Shown here: positions 36,101-48,200 of the stretch, piece after piece | Layout of the letters: each line of letters begins with the position of its first letter | How positions within the stretch are numbered: the stretch's first letter is position 1 | Source of the DNA: Lamellibrachia satsuma | Taxonomy: Eukaryota > Annelida > Polychaeta > Sabellida > Siboglinidae | Direction of reading: 5' to 3' | Assembly (NCBI GenBank): GCA_033239005.1 | Contig: BSQZ01000052.1 | Location: 2,769,501-2,833,500, forward strand | Length of the DNA: 64,000 nucleotides | The notes under the pieces: generated by a model | Told to the model about the DNA's origin: nothing | What the model saw: the letters and a program-made list of their open reading frames with translations, nothing else | The model's database searches: none | Translations under genes and position numbers: made by a program

Positions 36101-36123
36101 TTGGCTGCAATGTAGAGCAGCAT
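24111..36123 (-). CDS. Ubiquitin-like, four-helix membrane, armadillo-repeat protein
   Basis: Sixteen exons (5' to 3'): 36123-36091, 35374-35162, 32995-32855, 32416-32262, 31932-31839, 31266-31123, 30052-29976, 29768-29679, 29156-29057, 28251-28097, 27740-27613, 27058-26949, 26304-26200, 25758-25628, 25154-25063, 24316-24111; phases join to 657 aa. Residues 1-82 resemble a ubiquitin-like fold (TFVVRVQPNETIARIRAQL, then FRLRYKGEYLRD). Residues 83-129 form a Ser/Asp-rich linker. About 130-258 hold four hydrophobic helices (exons 4-6), with a Cys-containing NPNYPDNC loop before the last. About 261-580 form a helical armadillo-like array (LEVLTRLALCSDEPTQEHAV, GGVRTLTALLRSKNHRIVYQ). The tail is Ser-rich. 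Intron 12 is GC-AG (cag|gcaagc); the intron 10 donor GTCATT is weak. I do not recognise a named vertebrate orthologue. The combination suggests a membrane-anchored Ubl scaffold, but that is inference. Confidence 0.88.
24317..24964 (-). other. Most of intron 15 of the Ubl/ARM gene
   Basis: Non-coding AT-rich sequence with no recognised repeat family. The rest of the intron is the short degenerate repeat listed next. Confidence 0.6.
24965..25062 (-). repeat. Degenerate 19-21-bp repeat at the exon 15 donor
   Basis: On the minus strand, phrases of the type TGTCACTGGGGTATGACTTCA recur four to five times immediately after the exon 15 donor (boundary 25063/25062). They resemble the last 20 bases of the exon (ACGTGGGACATGGCTGACCA). 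The reading frame runs open for about 40 codons beyond the donor. It may be a decayed minisatellite that began at the splice site, but the similarity is modest. Confidence 0.45.
25155..29056 (-). other. Introns 9-14 of the Ubl/ARM gene
   Basis: These introns separate exons 9 to 15 and show no independent gene. Near 28765-28880 a loose tandem of about 27 bp (attgcaatgacatcacaaac type) is repeated four to five times in intron 9. The remainder is AT-rich single-copy-looking sequence. Confidence 0.65.
30053..30675 (-). repeat. 26-30-bp minisatellite abutting the exon 7 acceptor of the Ubl/ARM gene
   Basis: On the minus strand, exon 7 begins after GTGCCTCATTGCAG|TATGGAG. Upstream, about 22 units of 26-30 bp repeat this junction: most end CCTCATTGCAG followed by TATT or TGTG, so each carries an acceptor-like site. 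At 30500-30640 the units are nearly identical 26-mers; 26 is not a multiple of 3, so the frame rotates. Those closest to the exon are the most diverged. Confidence 0.9.
30676..32854 (-). other. Introns 3-6 of the Ubl/ARM gene
   Basis: Outside the exons, these introns show no extra gene; AT-rich sequence throughout, with a short (GCATGC/ACAC)-rich patch at 32212-32250. Confidence 0.65.
33049..33205. repeat. (TG)n(CGTG)n and (CA)n microsatellites, potentially self-pairing
   Basis: 33049-33080 is TG repeats, 33081-33118 CGTG repeats, then imperfect TG/CATG to about 33150. After a short A-rich spacer comes a (CA)n tract at 33181-33199. TG and CA arms on one strand can pair. Located in intron 2 of the Ubl/ARM gene; the long open frames (CVCV or THTH) are artefacts. 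Confidence 0.9.
33400..33727. repeat. TATAGAAT low-complexity tract
   Basis: Degenerate repetition of tatagaatttttatagaat and ttctatag words, resuming at about 35000-35060 on the other side of the duplicated unit listed next. The flanking words atatatagttttct occur on both sides, so that unit seems to have been inserted into this tract. Confidence 0.75.
33728..34989. repeat. Duplicated 506-bp unit with 45-bp direct terminal repeats
   Basis: 33739-34244 and 34245-34750 are two copies of a 506-bp unit that appear essentially identical. A 205-bp extension (34751-34955), containing a TATA box-like tactataaaag at 34893, follows only the second copy. A further start of the unit lies at 34956-34989, so a 45-bp sequence (aaactagccacgattccgag...) stands at both ends (33728-33772 and 34945-34989). 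This fits a tandem array of an approximately 710-bp unit with one copy shortened, or tandem LTR-like sequences. No coding frame. Confidence 0.85.
35375..36090 (-). other. Intron 1 of the Ubl/ARM gene with CTA/TAG palindrome and GGCCA-rich tract
   Basis: 35595-35665 is (CTA)n passing into (TAG)n, so the strand can fold on itself. 35671-35775 is a GC-rich chain of ccagggccagg words that includes CCTAGG palindromes. The composition contrasts sharply with the AT-rich surroundings. No gene visible. Confidence 0.75.
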
Positions 36124-36260
36124 TTTAATAAGAGTTTAGCAACGCAACAACGAAAGATTGTGGATCATGACGTCGGTTCTCGCGAGAGTTGCGGGCGGTG
36201 AGATTTCCGGTGAGGAGTTCGGGAAATGTCACATGTCGACACAGAGACGCGAAACGTACG
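36124..36260. promoter_or_regulatory. Bidirectional promoter region, Ubl/ARM gene and VEZT
   Basis: The two start codons (36123 on minus, 36261 on plus) are separated by only 137 bp, which must hold both 5' UTRs and the core promoters. The stretch is CpG-richer than its surroundings (ctcgcgagagttgcgggcgg near 36178) and has no TATA box, as expected for divergent housekeeping genes. The promoter assignment is inferred from geometry. Confidence 0.65.
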
Positions 36261-39200
36261 ATGGCAGACGAAGAGGACGTTGTTTTTCAGGTTTTTTTGT
36301 GTTTGCGCTTGCATCTTTGTGGATTAACTGTCATTATGCATATATATAATACGTAGCAGTAAGTGAGTTAGTGTTATATCCACACCAAACTCCTGCTGTG
36401 GAGCGGTCCTTAGTCTTAGCAGGTTATTTATCTTTGTTAGCTAATTAATACAAGACTAGGTATACCCAGCCTCAGGACTACCCAATCAGCGATTAGTACC
36501 CAAACGATTGGTAGCCAAGTCGATTGATTCGTACCCATTTTATGCAATGTCTTGCTTAGAAGAGCCTTGCAGAGCTGTTGTTAAGCTCGTTGTGTTGTGC
36601 AGTTATTTTGACCCAGATCCAGGCTTTCCCGTCAGTGCAATTTGACCCATCATCATAGAATTGTTAACATTAAAACTAAATATTTGCAAAGTTCTCAACT
36701 AATAATTGGTCATCACTTTTTGTTGTATTAAATTGTTGACATTGGCAACATTATAATTACACTAGTAGTAGTACCCTTAGATAGGTATATAAAAAAATTC
36801 AAATCGATCAGATGATCATTTAAATGGTTCCACGGCACAGGATAGAGTGTCCTATGAAGTTTATAACACTTTTGGAATTTTGTTGATATCTACATTATTT
36901 CCGAAGTTATTCCACTTTTTGATCTCTGAAAATTAGCATTGATGTCTATACAGTTTGGTTCCATTTCTTGTGACCAGGAATGCTGAGGACTGTATTTCAT
37001 TAATATGAAAATAGCAATAGTTTTTAATGTATTGAACATATTGATGTGAAATAAAAAGGTATATGACCCAGAAACTAATGTTAATAATATATGACCTTGA
37101 CACGACCTAATTAGTTGACCTTCATTTAACCTTTGACCTATTTACGTAATTGGCCTATTTAACTTTTAATGGATGGATGTCAATTTATCAATTTGAATAC
37201 TATGTGACCATGTAATTTTACATTACCTAATTAGTTTACCTGCATTTCACACTTGACCTATTTACAGGGAGTAATAGCATGGTAATAAGTTGGTCCACCT
37301 ATACAGGGCAAGGGGCGTCAAAATAATTGTTCATCATATTTTTTATTTCTTGCAGGCAAATGCAATAGTATGTCAATGTTCCACAAACACACTGTCTCAG
37401 CATCAAGCTCATGATTTTGTTTATCATGTTAGATGAGTGCATGGCAATAATTTCCATGTGTAAGAGTATATGGTTATCGTAGACGACAGCACATTTGTCA
37501 AAACCAGAATTGATCACTTTGATGTCGCTCATCGATGGACGATGAATCTATCTTATATCGTTACTGAAGAAATGAACAGTTGTCCAGAGATGAAGTCTTA
37601 TATGATGTTGCAATAGTGCAAGGAGTGTTATCTCCAAGGTGTTCATCATTCGATTCATTTGTATCATAACAGCCGATTGTAATCCATATAAATCACAAAC
37701 TTGCTGAAGTCTGTACACACAAGTTGCTGTTGAATACCTTTACCTGTAACACAAAATACTTTTGAATAATTAAATTAATAATTATAATATATATCTGATA
37801 TAATCAGATGATAAAATATCAAAAGTACATTTTATAACAGTGAATTTTGCACAAATAAAAACTGGATCTTCTAAAATCCAAGATGTCAAATAATGTGTAA
37901 AATAAAATAACGATAATTAAGACGATATTCAAGTTGGCATAAATGATCATTGCAAATAAAAATTAACAAAACACAAATAGTGGCAGATATTAAGTATAAA
38001 ATATGCATAATTAAATATTAAAGTGAAAAGTATCTGCAGCTTTAAAAAATGATTACTTGGTTTTTAACAGTAATCACTGGAAGGCGACCGAACATATAAG
38101 TATATACAAATACAAAACAATTTTGTTATTCATCATAAAGTATTCATTATCAATGCATACCTTAGAAACACTACACAACTCACACCAGTTATTACAATTT
38201 ACAAATTATATAATCAGTAAAAAAGGTATGCAGTAAAACGCAAAAAAGAAAAACAATAAAACATAATTTCTGACATAATAACTAGTAAATACTGCTACAC
38301 AAACTACAGAAATACATATATAACAAATGCTATAAACAAAATGTGCCAGCAATTAATTGTTGAAATGTGGATTGCTCGGATTCTTCGGAAAGATTTCTTA
38401 TTCGCGTATTGCAGATGACACCATGACGCTGTCAAATCATCTTGCATTAATTTACCTTTCGTGATGTTTAACATAAAAATATTGACAGACAAAAATGATA
38501 CATTTATAATAACTTTTATCAACAAAACATGCAATTAGTTAACTGCAGAAATACGAATGTCAACGGATTACAATGCGACGAAGGGTCTTTAAAATATTCG
38601 TTCACTCGAAGCCACCGACCGTAGCTTCCGAACGACAAAACATAACAAATTAGCTCACACCGGGTCATGTTGCCCACGTTTTTCTGAAAAATGGCAGTTG
38701 TGCACTGCAATAATATGCACATCATTTTAAAGCTAAGTAATTATTGTACTGTTCTTTTTTATTCCTATAAATTATTCTTTATACTATATGTACTTTTTAA
38801 CAAGTTTAAGCAAAACTAAATTTACAAACCTTCGTACAGTCACAAAAGTGTCGGAATGAAAAAATTTTCCACGCCCATAATGTAAAGAAAACATTCATTG
38901 GTCGATATGAAGGTAAACAAACTCGGTCACGTCATTTGCATACCGAGTATTTTGGCTTTTCCCGTGACCATGTGACGCGAGCGTCACGCCTTCATACCAA
39001 ATATGGGACACATAAAACGCCGCTATTTTTGTCGACAATGAAAAAGTGACACCATCTAGCGGAACTTGATATACCTAGCAGGGAGATAGTCTGGATGCAA
39101 TTTACCTTGATTTTGCCAAAGCATTCGACACAGTCCCACACCAGAGACTGCTAGTTAAGTTGGCAGGATACGGGATAGACGGCAAGGTGTTGCAATGGAT

Positions 39201-42200
39201 TGCAGTCTTCCTGGAGGGACGACGCCAATGTGTTCTCGTCAATGGTAGCAAATCATCATGGTCTCCTATCACGAGCGGCATTCCGCAAGGAAGCGTACTT
39301 GGGCCAATGCTTTTTGTCTGCTACATTAACGACATGCCTGATGTGGTACACTCCCCTATTCACATGTTTGCTGATGATACCAAGATATTCCGACAAATGA
39401 CTGCTCAATCTGACCAAGTAACATTACAGAAAGACCTAAGACAACTAGAAGCATGGACTAAAAAGTGGCTGCTTCGTTTCAATGAGGAGAAATGCAAAGT
39501 TAAGCATCTGGGACAATACAACCACCACTACGACTATACTATTACCAGTGGTGGAAAAGATACCACCATGGGGGAGACCACAAATGAGATTGACTTGGGG
39601 GTGCAAATAGACCATGATTTAAAGTTTGATCAACAAATGGAGATGGTAGTAAACAAAGCCAACAAAATGCTAGGCCTTATAAGAAGATCATTTACGTAGT
39701 TGGATGGACCAACCATGAAAAAACTATACACGAGCCTGGTTAGACCTATTCTAGAATGTGGCAATGTAGTCTGGGCCCCAACACTCAAGAGAGACCAACT
39801 GATTGAGAACATTCAGCGACGAACAACGAAGCTAGTCCCAGAACTGAAGAACCTCGAAAATGGTGACAGGCTCAGGGCGCTTAAGCTCCCAAGCCTCTAT
39901 ATAGAAGAGCAAGAGGAGACATGATTGAAACATACAAATATCTCCATGGAATCTATAAAGTTGATAGAATGCCACTTGAGCTGGACAACAATACGGTAAC
40001 CAGGGGACACAGCATGAAACTCAAGAAGGAACGCGTGACTGCAAGACAACGAAGGCATTACTTCAGGCACAGGGTAGTAAACCGGTGGAATACCCTCACA
40101 GAGTATGTAGTTTCAGTGCCCTCATTAAATATTTTCAAATCAAGACTAGACAGATTCTGGTGCGCTTACTGTTTTGAACGAAATGACAACTTTCCACCCA
40201 TGCGCACAAACAATTGTCAAGACCAGCTAAAAGGCTACTAGCCTTGAAGAGCTGAAGAGGATGTATGTATGTATGTATGTATGTATGTATGTATGTATGT
40301 ATGTATGTATGTATGTATGTATGTATGTATGTATGTATGTATGTATGTATGTATGTATGTATGTATGTATGTATGTATGTATGTATGTATGTATGTATGT
40401 ATGTATGTATGTATGTATGTATGTATGTATGTATGTATGTATGTATGTATGTATGTATGTATGTATGTATGTATGTATGTATGTATGTATGTATGTATGT
40501 ATGTATGTATGTATGTATGTATGTATGTATGTATGTATGTATGTATGTATGTATGTATGTATGTATGTATGTATGTATGTATGTATGTATGTATGTATGT
40601 ATGTATGTATGTATGTATGTATGTATGTATGTATGTATGTATGTATGTATGTATGTATGTATGTATGTATGTATGTATGTATGTATGTATGTATGTATGT
40701 ATGTATGTATGTATGTATGTATGTATGTATGTATGTATGTATGTATGTATGTATGTATGTATGTATGTATGTATGTATGTATGTATGTATGTATGTATGT
40801 ATGTATGTATGTATGTATGTATGTATGTATGTATGTATGTATGTATGTATGTATGTATGTATGTATGTATGTATGTAGTAATACCTATGATTAGAATTGA
40901 GTACAAACAATATACTGAGGCTACTCTTCACCATTAGACCCAATCAGCCACAATGGATGAAGCTGAAGAGATTATAGTGTTATTCAGATACTTATTCTTT
41001 GTCCATAGAACTCCGCTCTCTATGAACATCTGAAGGAGGTTGGCTTCGCAGATGCAGATATTGGCACTGAAGCATTGAAGCCCAGGGAAAGAAAAGAGCA
41101 CATAAATTGTGCAGCTACTACTCAATGGAAGGTACATAAGAATTGTGGTGACTCAAATAACATGATTTGCTACTCATATAAAATATATCTCTTTTGTGAT
41201 GCCCATCCTCAGGGAGAGTTTGGGGGGTTCGAACGAACCCCTCTTTTGAGATAATTTGTTTAACTGTGACATTTTTCAGAAATCCATTCACAAATCTATA
41301 TTTGTATGTAATCCATACTTGCAAGTACATTTTTCAGAAATCCATTCACCTATATTTGTATGTAATCCATACTTGCAAGTACATTTTTCAGAAATCCATT
41401 CACAAATCTATATTTGTATGTAATCCATACTTGCAAGTACAAGTAGTATTGTATATTTTTCCTTTTTTACTTCACTATATTATATATGAGTTGTGGTGCA
41501 TATTGTGTTGTTTTTTGTAGAGTTGGATTATGAAAGTGTGCACCCACATCACACAGCCAGTACAGAGAATGTCAGCCAGCACCATATTGCTTTCTGCCAG
41601 CACAAAGGTACTTTCTATGTACAGTATGTTTCTAAATGGTCACTAATAAAGTCACCCATAGTTTTAGTTATCGTTTACTTGGATTTCAGTACCAAAAAAC
41701 CAGAAAAACCGTTATATTTACTGTTTATGCCTTCAGTTAGGAATTCTTCTTCTTATGCACCTGATCACCATGTCAGTACATTACAAGACTTACGAGTTGC
41801 GGGCAATGAGGATTTATAGAATAGAATGTGTGTACCTACTATTTTAATGTTGTATCTGTATGTTACTGGCCACAACTGTAACATGTTGTTGTGTTGTTGA
41901 TGTAGCAACAGCAATGTGTCCGGTACATCGTGCACAACATTCTCAGCTGCCCGTTGTTAGAGGACGAGGATGCAGCCGTCATTCAGCACTACACATGTGA
42001 CACCGGATATACCAAGTCACATGATAGCATGTCATGTGATATACCGCCATGGACATCAGACACAATCATTCGTCATGAACGTGTTTGGTATGTGCATAAT
42101 GTTAACTTTGAACAAGCAAACTAGAACCCACTCTGCATTTACTGCCATATCATAGAAGAGTGCTGTTGTGGTAAACATGTGAAGCTAGAAAATATTATTT

Positions 42201-45200
42201 CTTTAAAAAGTTAGAAATGCTTGCCAAAAACTATCGGATTGTAGTTGGATCAACGTACACAACTTTATGTAAGTAAAAACAATGGAAAATAAATACCACA
42301 ACGTACTCCAGATGATGACAAATTATGATAGCAATACATATTAATTCATCTGCAGCTTTGACACAAATAGTTGTGTTATCACATAGACAAAGCTGTTCTG
42401 TTATTTGTGTTTCAGTCGAGCAATGTTGAATAGTGTGCACATGGCAAGTCTTGCACATTTGTTCTACAGACAATGGAAGCAGACTATCCATTACTTGGAC
42501 CTGTCTACTGTAGTCATCAGTCTGTCTGCTCTTGTAATGCACCATCAAGTTGACATAGCCAGACAGGCCTGTGACCACACTCGTACTGTGTGTCACTTCA
42601 TCACAGCCATTGGAAAGTTTTACAGGTTGATGAAGAAATCAGTCCGCCTGATACAAGAAACAGAGCTGATTGCTAGAGGCTTCACTATGTAAGTTTGTGT
42701 CAAAGTTGTTCGTATATTCTGCACTGTGAAATGTTTCCATTTGACTAATTTTCATCAGTTATATCGTCTCTGGAAAATAGCAATAATAATCTCATTATAG
42801 CTGGGGATTTTAACATAAATTTACTTAAAATAAATGAGAACAGAATCTACAGCGATTTTTTTGATACTTTAACATCACATAGTCTCTACCCTCAAATTAC
42901 TTTCCCAACTCGTTTCACTAAAACCAATGGAACACTGATAGATAACTTTTTGTAAGCTAAATAAATCCATATTACAAAGCATTGCTGGGATTTTCACAAA
43001 AACTTTTTCAGACCATCAACCTTATTTTTTATTCTAGACAATATTCCAAAAATAGAATTTCCTCCCAAATTTATAAAAATAAATACACAAAGTGAAGAAG
43101 CCATGCAGAAAGTCAAAATTGAAATAGATTCATATAACTGTTACAACAAACTACATAAACATCAAAATGAGGACCCCAATCTAAATTATAACATAATGCA
43201 TGAAGAAATCATGCGAGCAAAAAATAAGTACAGTTGTACATGCCAATTAAAACAATGAAATTTAATAAATACAAACATAAAGATTCGACATGGATCACTC
43301 AAGGTCTATTAAAATCTATTAGATATCGGGACACACTTTATAAACAATTAAAAATGTCTGACCCTAATTCACCAGATTATGAGACCACAAACACTATCCT
43401 TAAAACGTACAACTCCATATTAAAAAGAAATATTCGTGCAGCTAAACAAATTTATTTTGAATCACGATTTAACCGATTAAAAAATGACATAAGAAATACG
43501 TGGAAAACCATCAATGAAATTCTTTTAAAAAATAAAGGAAAGAAAACATCCTTGACAATTTTTAAAGAAAATGGTACTAGTATTACTGATAAAACTGATA
43601 TAGCAAAGTAATTCAATAACAATTTTACAAACATTGGTCAAACTATTGCAGAAAGCATTCACTATAAAGGAAATAAAAATTATGACTACTATTTAAATAC
43701 ACAAGTTAAATCTGTTCTTAAATTTAAGAATGTTAATGAAGAAACTGTAAGGAAAACAATAAATGATCTTCCAACAAAAAACAGTAGTGGATTTGACGGT
43801 ATTTCTTCAAAATTGCTGAAAATAATTGAACCTGCAATCATTAAATCCTTAACCTTAGTAATTAACCAAGTCATAAATACGGGCATATTTCCTTATAAAC
43901 TTAAAACTGCAAAAGTAATTCCAATTTTCAAGAACGGTGACTCGACATTATTCAAAAATTATAGGCCTATTTCTCTCCTTCCAACTATTTCTAAAGTTTT
44001 AGAGAAAATCATCCACAATCAGTTATCTGCTTATTTTATTGATTCTAAGCTATTTTTTTATAATCAGTACGGTTTTAGACCTAATCATTCAACCGAATAT
44101 GCATCACTTGAACTAGTAGGTAGAATCATTACTCAAATGGATAGAAATCACTTACCAATTAGTATTTTTCTTGACCTTTCCAAGGCATTTGATACTATTG
44201 ACCATTCAATATTATTAAATAAATTAAGACACTATGGCTTAGATAGTAAAACTCTTCTTTTATTTAAAAGCTATTTAAACAACCGTAAACAGTACACCGA
44301 ATTTGATGATACCACATCTGAAACTTTACTCATTAAAGTTGGAGTACCACAAGGGTCCATCCTTGGACCACTATTATTTACTATATACTTGTACATAAAT
44401 GATTTCTCACAAGCCAGCCAAATGTTTAACTTTATAATATATGCTGATGATACCACTTTATTTAGCACTATTGAAACTTTCAGAAATAGTGTCCAAAATA
44501 AAAGTACAGAATCAGTAATAAATGAAGAACTCCTCAAAATAGTTGAGTGGCTTAATATAAATAAGCTATCACTAAATAAAAGTAAATCTAAATATATGAC
44601 CTTCCAAATGCCAAACAAAACTACACTGACATTATCTCTCAAAATAAATAATATAGATATTGAGAAAGTGGAAGAATTTAACTACCTAGGCTTAATTATA
44701 GATACTAACTTAAATAGGAAAAAACACACAGAAAAAATCTCAAATAAGTGTTCCAAAACTATAGGAATACTAAACAGATTAAAACATGTATTACCTTTAG
44801 AAATAAAAATTATGTTATACAATGCATTGATATTACGACATGGGGATATCACGGAAACAGATTAGTGAAAATACAAAAGAAAGCAGTACGAATTATAACT
44901 AAGCAAATACAATTCACACACAGAACCACTTTTCAAAAAACTCAACACACTAAAAGTAGAAGACTTACTAAAACTACAAGAACTTAAATGTTATTACAAA
45001 TATAGACATCAAAATCTACCTGTCTACTTATTAAACTGGCAAATAACCCCAAATACATACATTCACAACTATAATACTAGGAGAAAAACTGAACTACATA
45101 CCTACAGATCTAAACATGAATTTGCAAAAAAATTTCTTAAATACAACTTGCCACATGTTATAAACAATATCCCTGATTTAGTTATAGACAAGATAGTGAC

Positions 45201-48200
45201 TCATAGTTTGAAAGGCTTTTCAAGTTATGCCAAAAATTACATGCTACAAAAATATAATGACACATGCTCTTTCCTTAATTGCTATATATGCCAACTAAAT
45301 TAAATAAATTATGAATGAGCATAACACAGTTCATGCAATCACAATTAAACTTTTCAATTTGTATACTTGCACACAGGCTTATACGCGTACATGCGAAAAC
45401 AACACATAAAACACACCAGTACAACACACCATCACACACTTAAATTTATTATATGTAAGACACAGACAAAAAACCAAACATGCATTCTATTTTTTTAATG
45501 TAGAAATATAGGTATAGGGAATATATGTTTATTGTTATTTTTTATTTTTGGTGGCTCCAACGATAGTGACCAGTGTTGGTCTTAGTAGGGGTCTCCAGTT
45601 CCACAGCAAATATGTTTTTCTTTTTTTTTTGGATGTTGCATAATGTATTATTTTTACTGATGATCGATTAGTTGTTATTATATATTGTACAGTTCTGTAT
45701 GTGTATGTATCATATGAATTTACATAATTTATATTGCCAGTCAATATAATTTATCTACGTTTTTCTGCTGTTGGGACAAATAAAATTTATCCTTATCCTT
45801 ATCCTATCATCCAGTGAAATAGTCTGTCAAAAGTCTAATGAACAAATCTGACATTACACAATTTTTTATGAGATCAGTTAACCAGTGAAACTTTAGCATT
45901 AGCATAGTTTAGCATTACCCTTTATGCATGCGCGCACATTTTCTAATATGTCATCTCTGCTAGGGTTGGCAACAATAGTGCCATCTGCCAGTTGGAAAGA
46001 GCTAATCTGCAGGCATCCCGGAGGCAGTCAATCGAACTACGAAGAGTTGTTTTTGAAACAGCCCGCGATTGCATGATCTTGTTCAAAACAAAAACAGAGA
46101 AACTTCTACAAGAGTATCCTTCCTTATTGTGAACTTATCTAATGTTCCCAGTCAACACGTCGCATTTGTGAAAGAAATGGTGTGTAAATGATACATTGAA
46201 TAATGTTTAATTTTCTATATAGTTGTCATGTGGGCAGATATTTATTTAGGATCTAGTGTCAAATTACTGATCGAGAACTTGTTTCTGTGAATTTAATATT
46301 GCCGTGATTGTGTGAACCATTAACGATATCTTATAAACATAACTAGATATTTTCTGTATTTTACAGGCAATACTTGAATAAATTTTTTTCTAATATATAA
46401 CCAGCTTACCTTTGTAAGCAGCTTGCCATATGCAGTAGATGTCTACCAGGTCATTTGTGCACCTTTGTTTAACCTTGACCTAGACTTCCAGAAGGCCAGT
46501 GTCACACGCATGCTCTTATATGGCGACAATCTCACTTGAGGATTATGGGCCATGCGTTTCCCTTCCAAGCTCTTCCACACAGCTGGAGTTGGCAACAGAC
46601 AACTACTCTGTTCCAGCACTCAAGGTGAGACCTTGATCAATGTTTTTGGCAAAGTTATTTTTCATAAATCTTGAGAGAGAAAATCTATTTAGACAAATAT
46701 CTAGAGTAATTATTGACGCTGACATATTTCCTTTTGTCTTTCAGTCTATGGTTCATCTGTGCAATGCACATGTGTCTGAGTTCCTTCGGGTGTTTGCCCT
46801 AGCGTATTTCACTGGCAACAAGCCTTGGTCAACAGGCAAAGCAGACGAGGGTAAGACAGCATCCAGTGTCACCCCTAGTTTCCCTGAATGAATAATTTTT
46901 GAAACACACCATGTTTTCAGTTTATGTCTGCATCAATTTTCAGGTTGCTCGTTATATATTTTGAATTTGTTATCAATTTATCTTTATTTATTCTCATTCC
47001 ATTAATTATATTTGGATTATTGATTTATAAAATTAGTAAGCTTGATTTTATAAACTATTATAAATTATAAGTCTGAGAAATGATGAGTGAATATGTGACA
47101 TCCTAGTACTTTCATAAAGTTATTAGAGTGTATTTGCATGATAAACATTGGTTTTGGTTAATCCATCATCTACTCATCCTAGTCACATTCACAACTTCAT
47201 CTCACTAACCTATTGTCAACTGGCAGATGAAACTACCAAGACATCAAGGCAAATCAACAACACATGGTAGCCCAGTACATAAGTGAAGCTAAGCCAAGCA
47301 TTTCAGTTTATATAACTTTAGTGCATTTAACTAGTTTCACTTGTGACTGCCATTGATACTTCACTGTGTGTTATCCATGTCAGATTTCCTGGAAATATGT
47401 GACACAGTACATGTCATACAGCGTGACTTCATTACACACTTTGAGCGTGTTGAACAAGCCTACACACTGCACCAATGTGGCTGGGTGCAAGAGACTACAG
47501 CACGCAGAAGCACTGAGCTATGCAAGTCAAGGACAGATGGACAGAGGGGTGCTATCTACACGACTATGCACAGTCTCAATCTACATCTACAGGCAGCTCT
47601 CAAACGGTGAGTGTCACACATGTCTCACAGTAGAAATTAGCATTTGTTTCTGTGCTTAATGCAGTAATTACTAGGGCTCATGAGATCCAACATTAAACGT
47701 ACAAAGTCTGATTATTTTTATAGTAAAGTCATTTTATATAACATAACTATATCTGTTCTAATATCTTCACTACCTAAATGTGTTGTAATATTTAACACAT
47801 CTGCCAAGCTTTCTAAAGTCGCACCAGTCGCACCTGAAGGTGCACTCAATACAAAAAATCATGCGGTGACGTTGACCAAGGACTTTAAGGTAGTACTGCA
47901 ACTGTGATGTATAGAATGGCTACAACCTGTGTTTCAGTTGCATGTGCAACAAGAGGTATTATAGACTTCATTGAATATATGCTTCATATTTGTTCAAAAC
48001 TGCATGCATGTTAAGTTTCAGAAATGCAAATGCAGGAGATTTATACATAAATCGGAAGGGCTCTGGATATGTGAGAATTGTACATAAATCGGAGGGGCTC
48101 AGGATATCACATAGTTGTACGTAAATTGGAGGGGCTCTGGATATTGGAGAATTGTACGTAAATCGGAGGGGCTCGGGATATCACAAAGTTGTACGTAAAT

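Noticed and set aside
36158..36349. Alternative upstream start for VEZT in another frame
   Set aside because: The frame from 36158 does not join the conserved exon 2; the Met at 36261 gives EEDVVFQ, matching vezatin N-termini.
40227..40943. Long open frames (MYVC.. and IHTY.. repeats) on both strands
   Set aside because: They exist only because ATGT repeats contain no stop in most frames; no coding signal.
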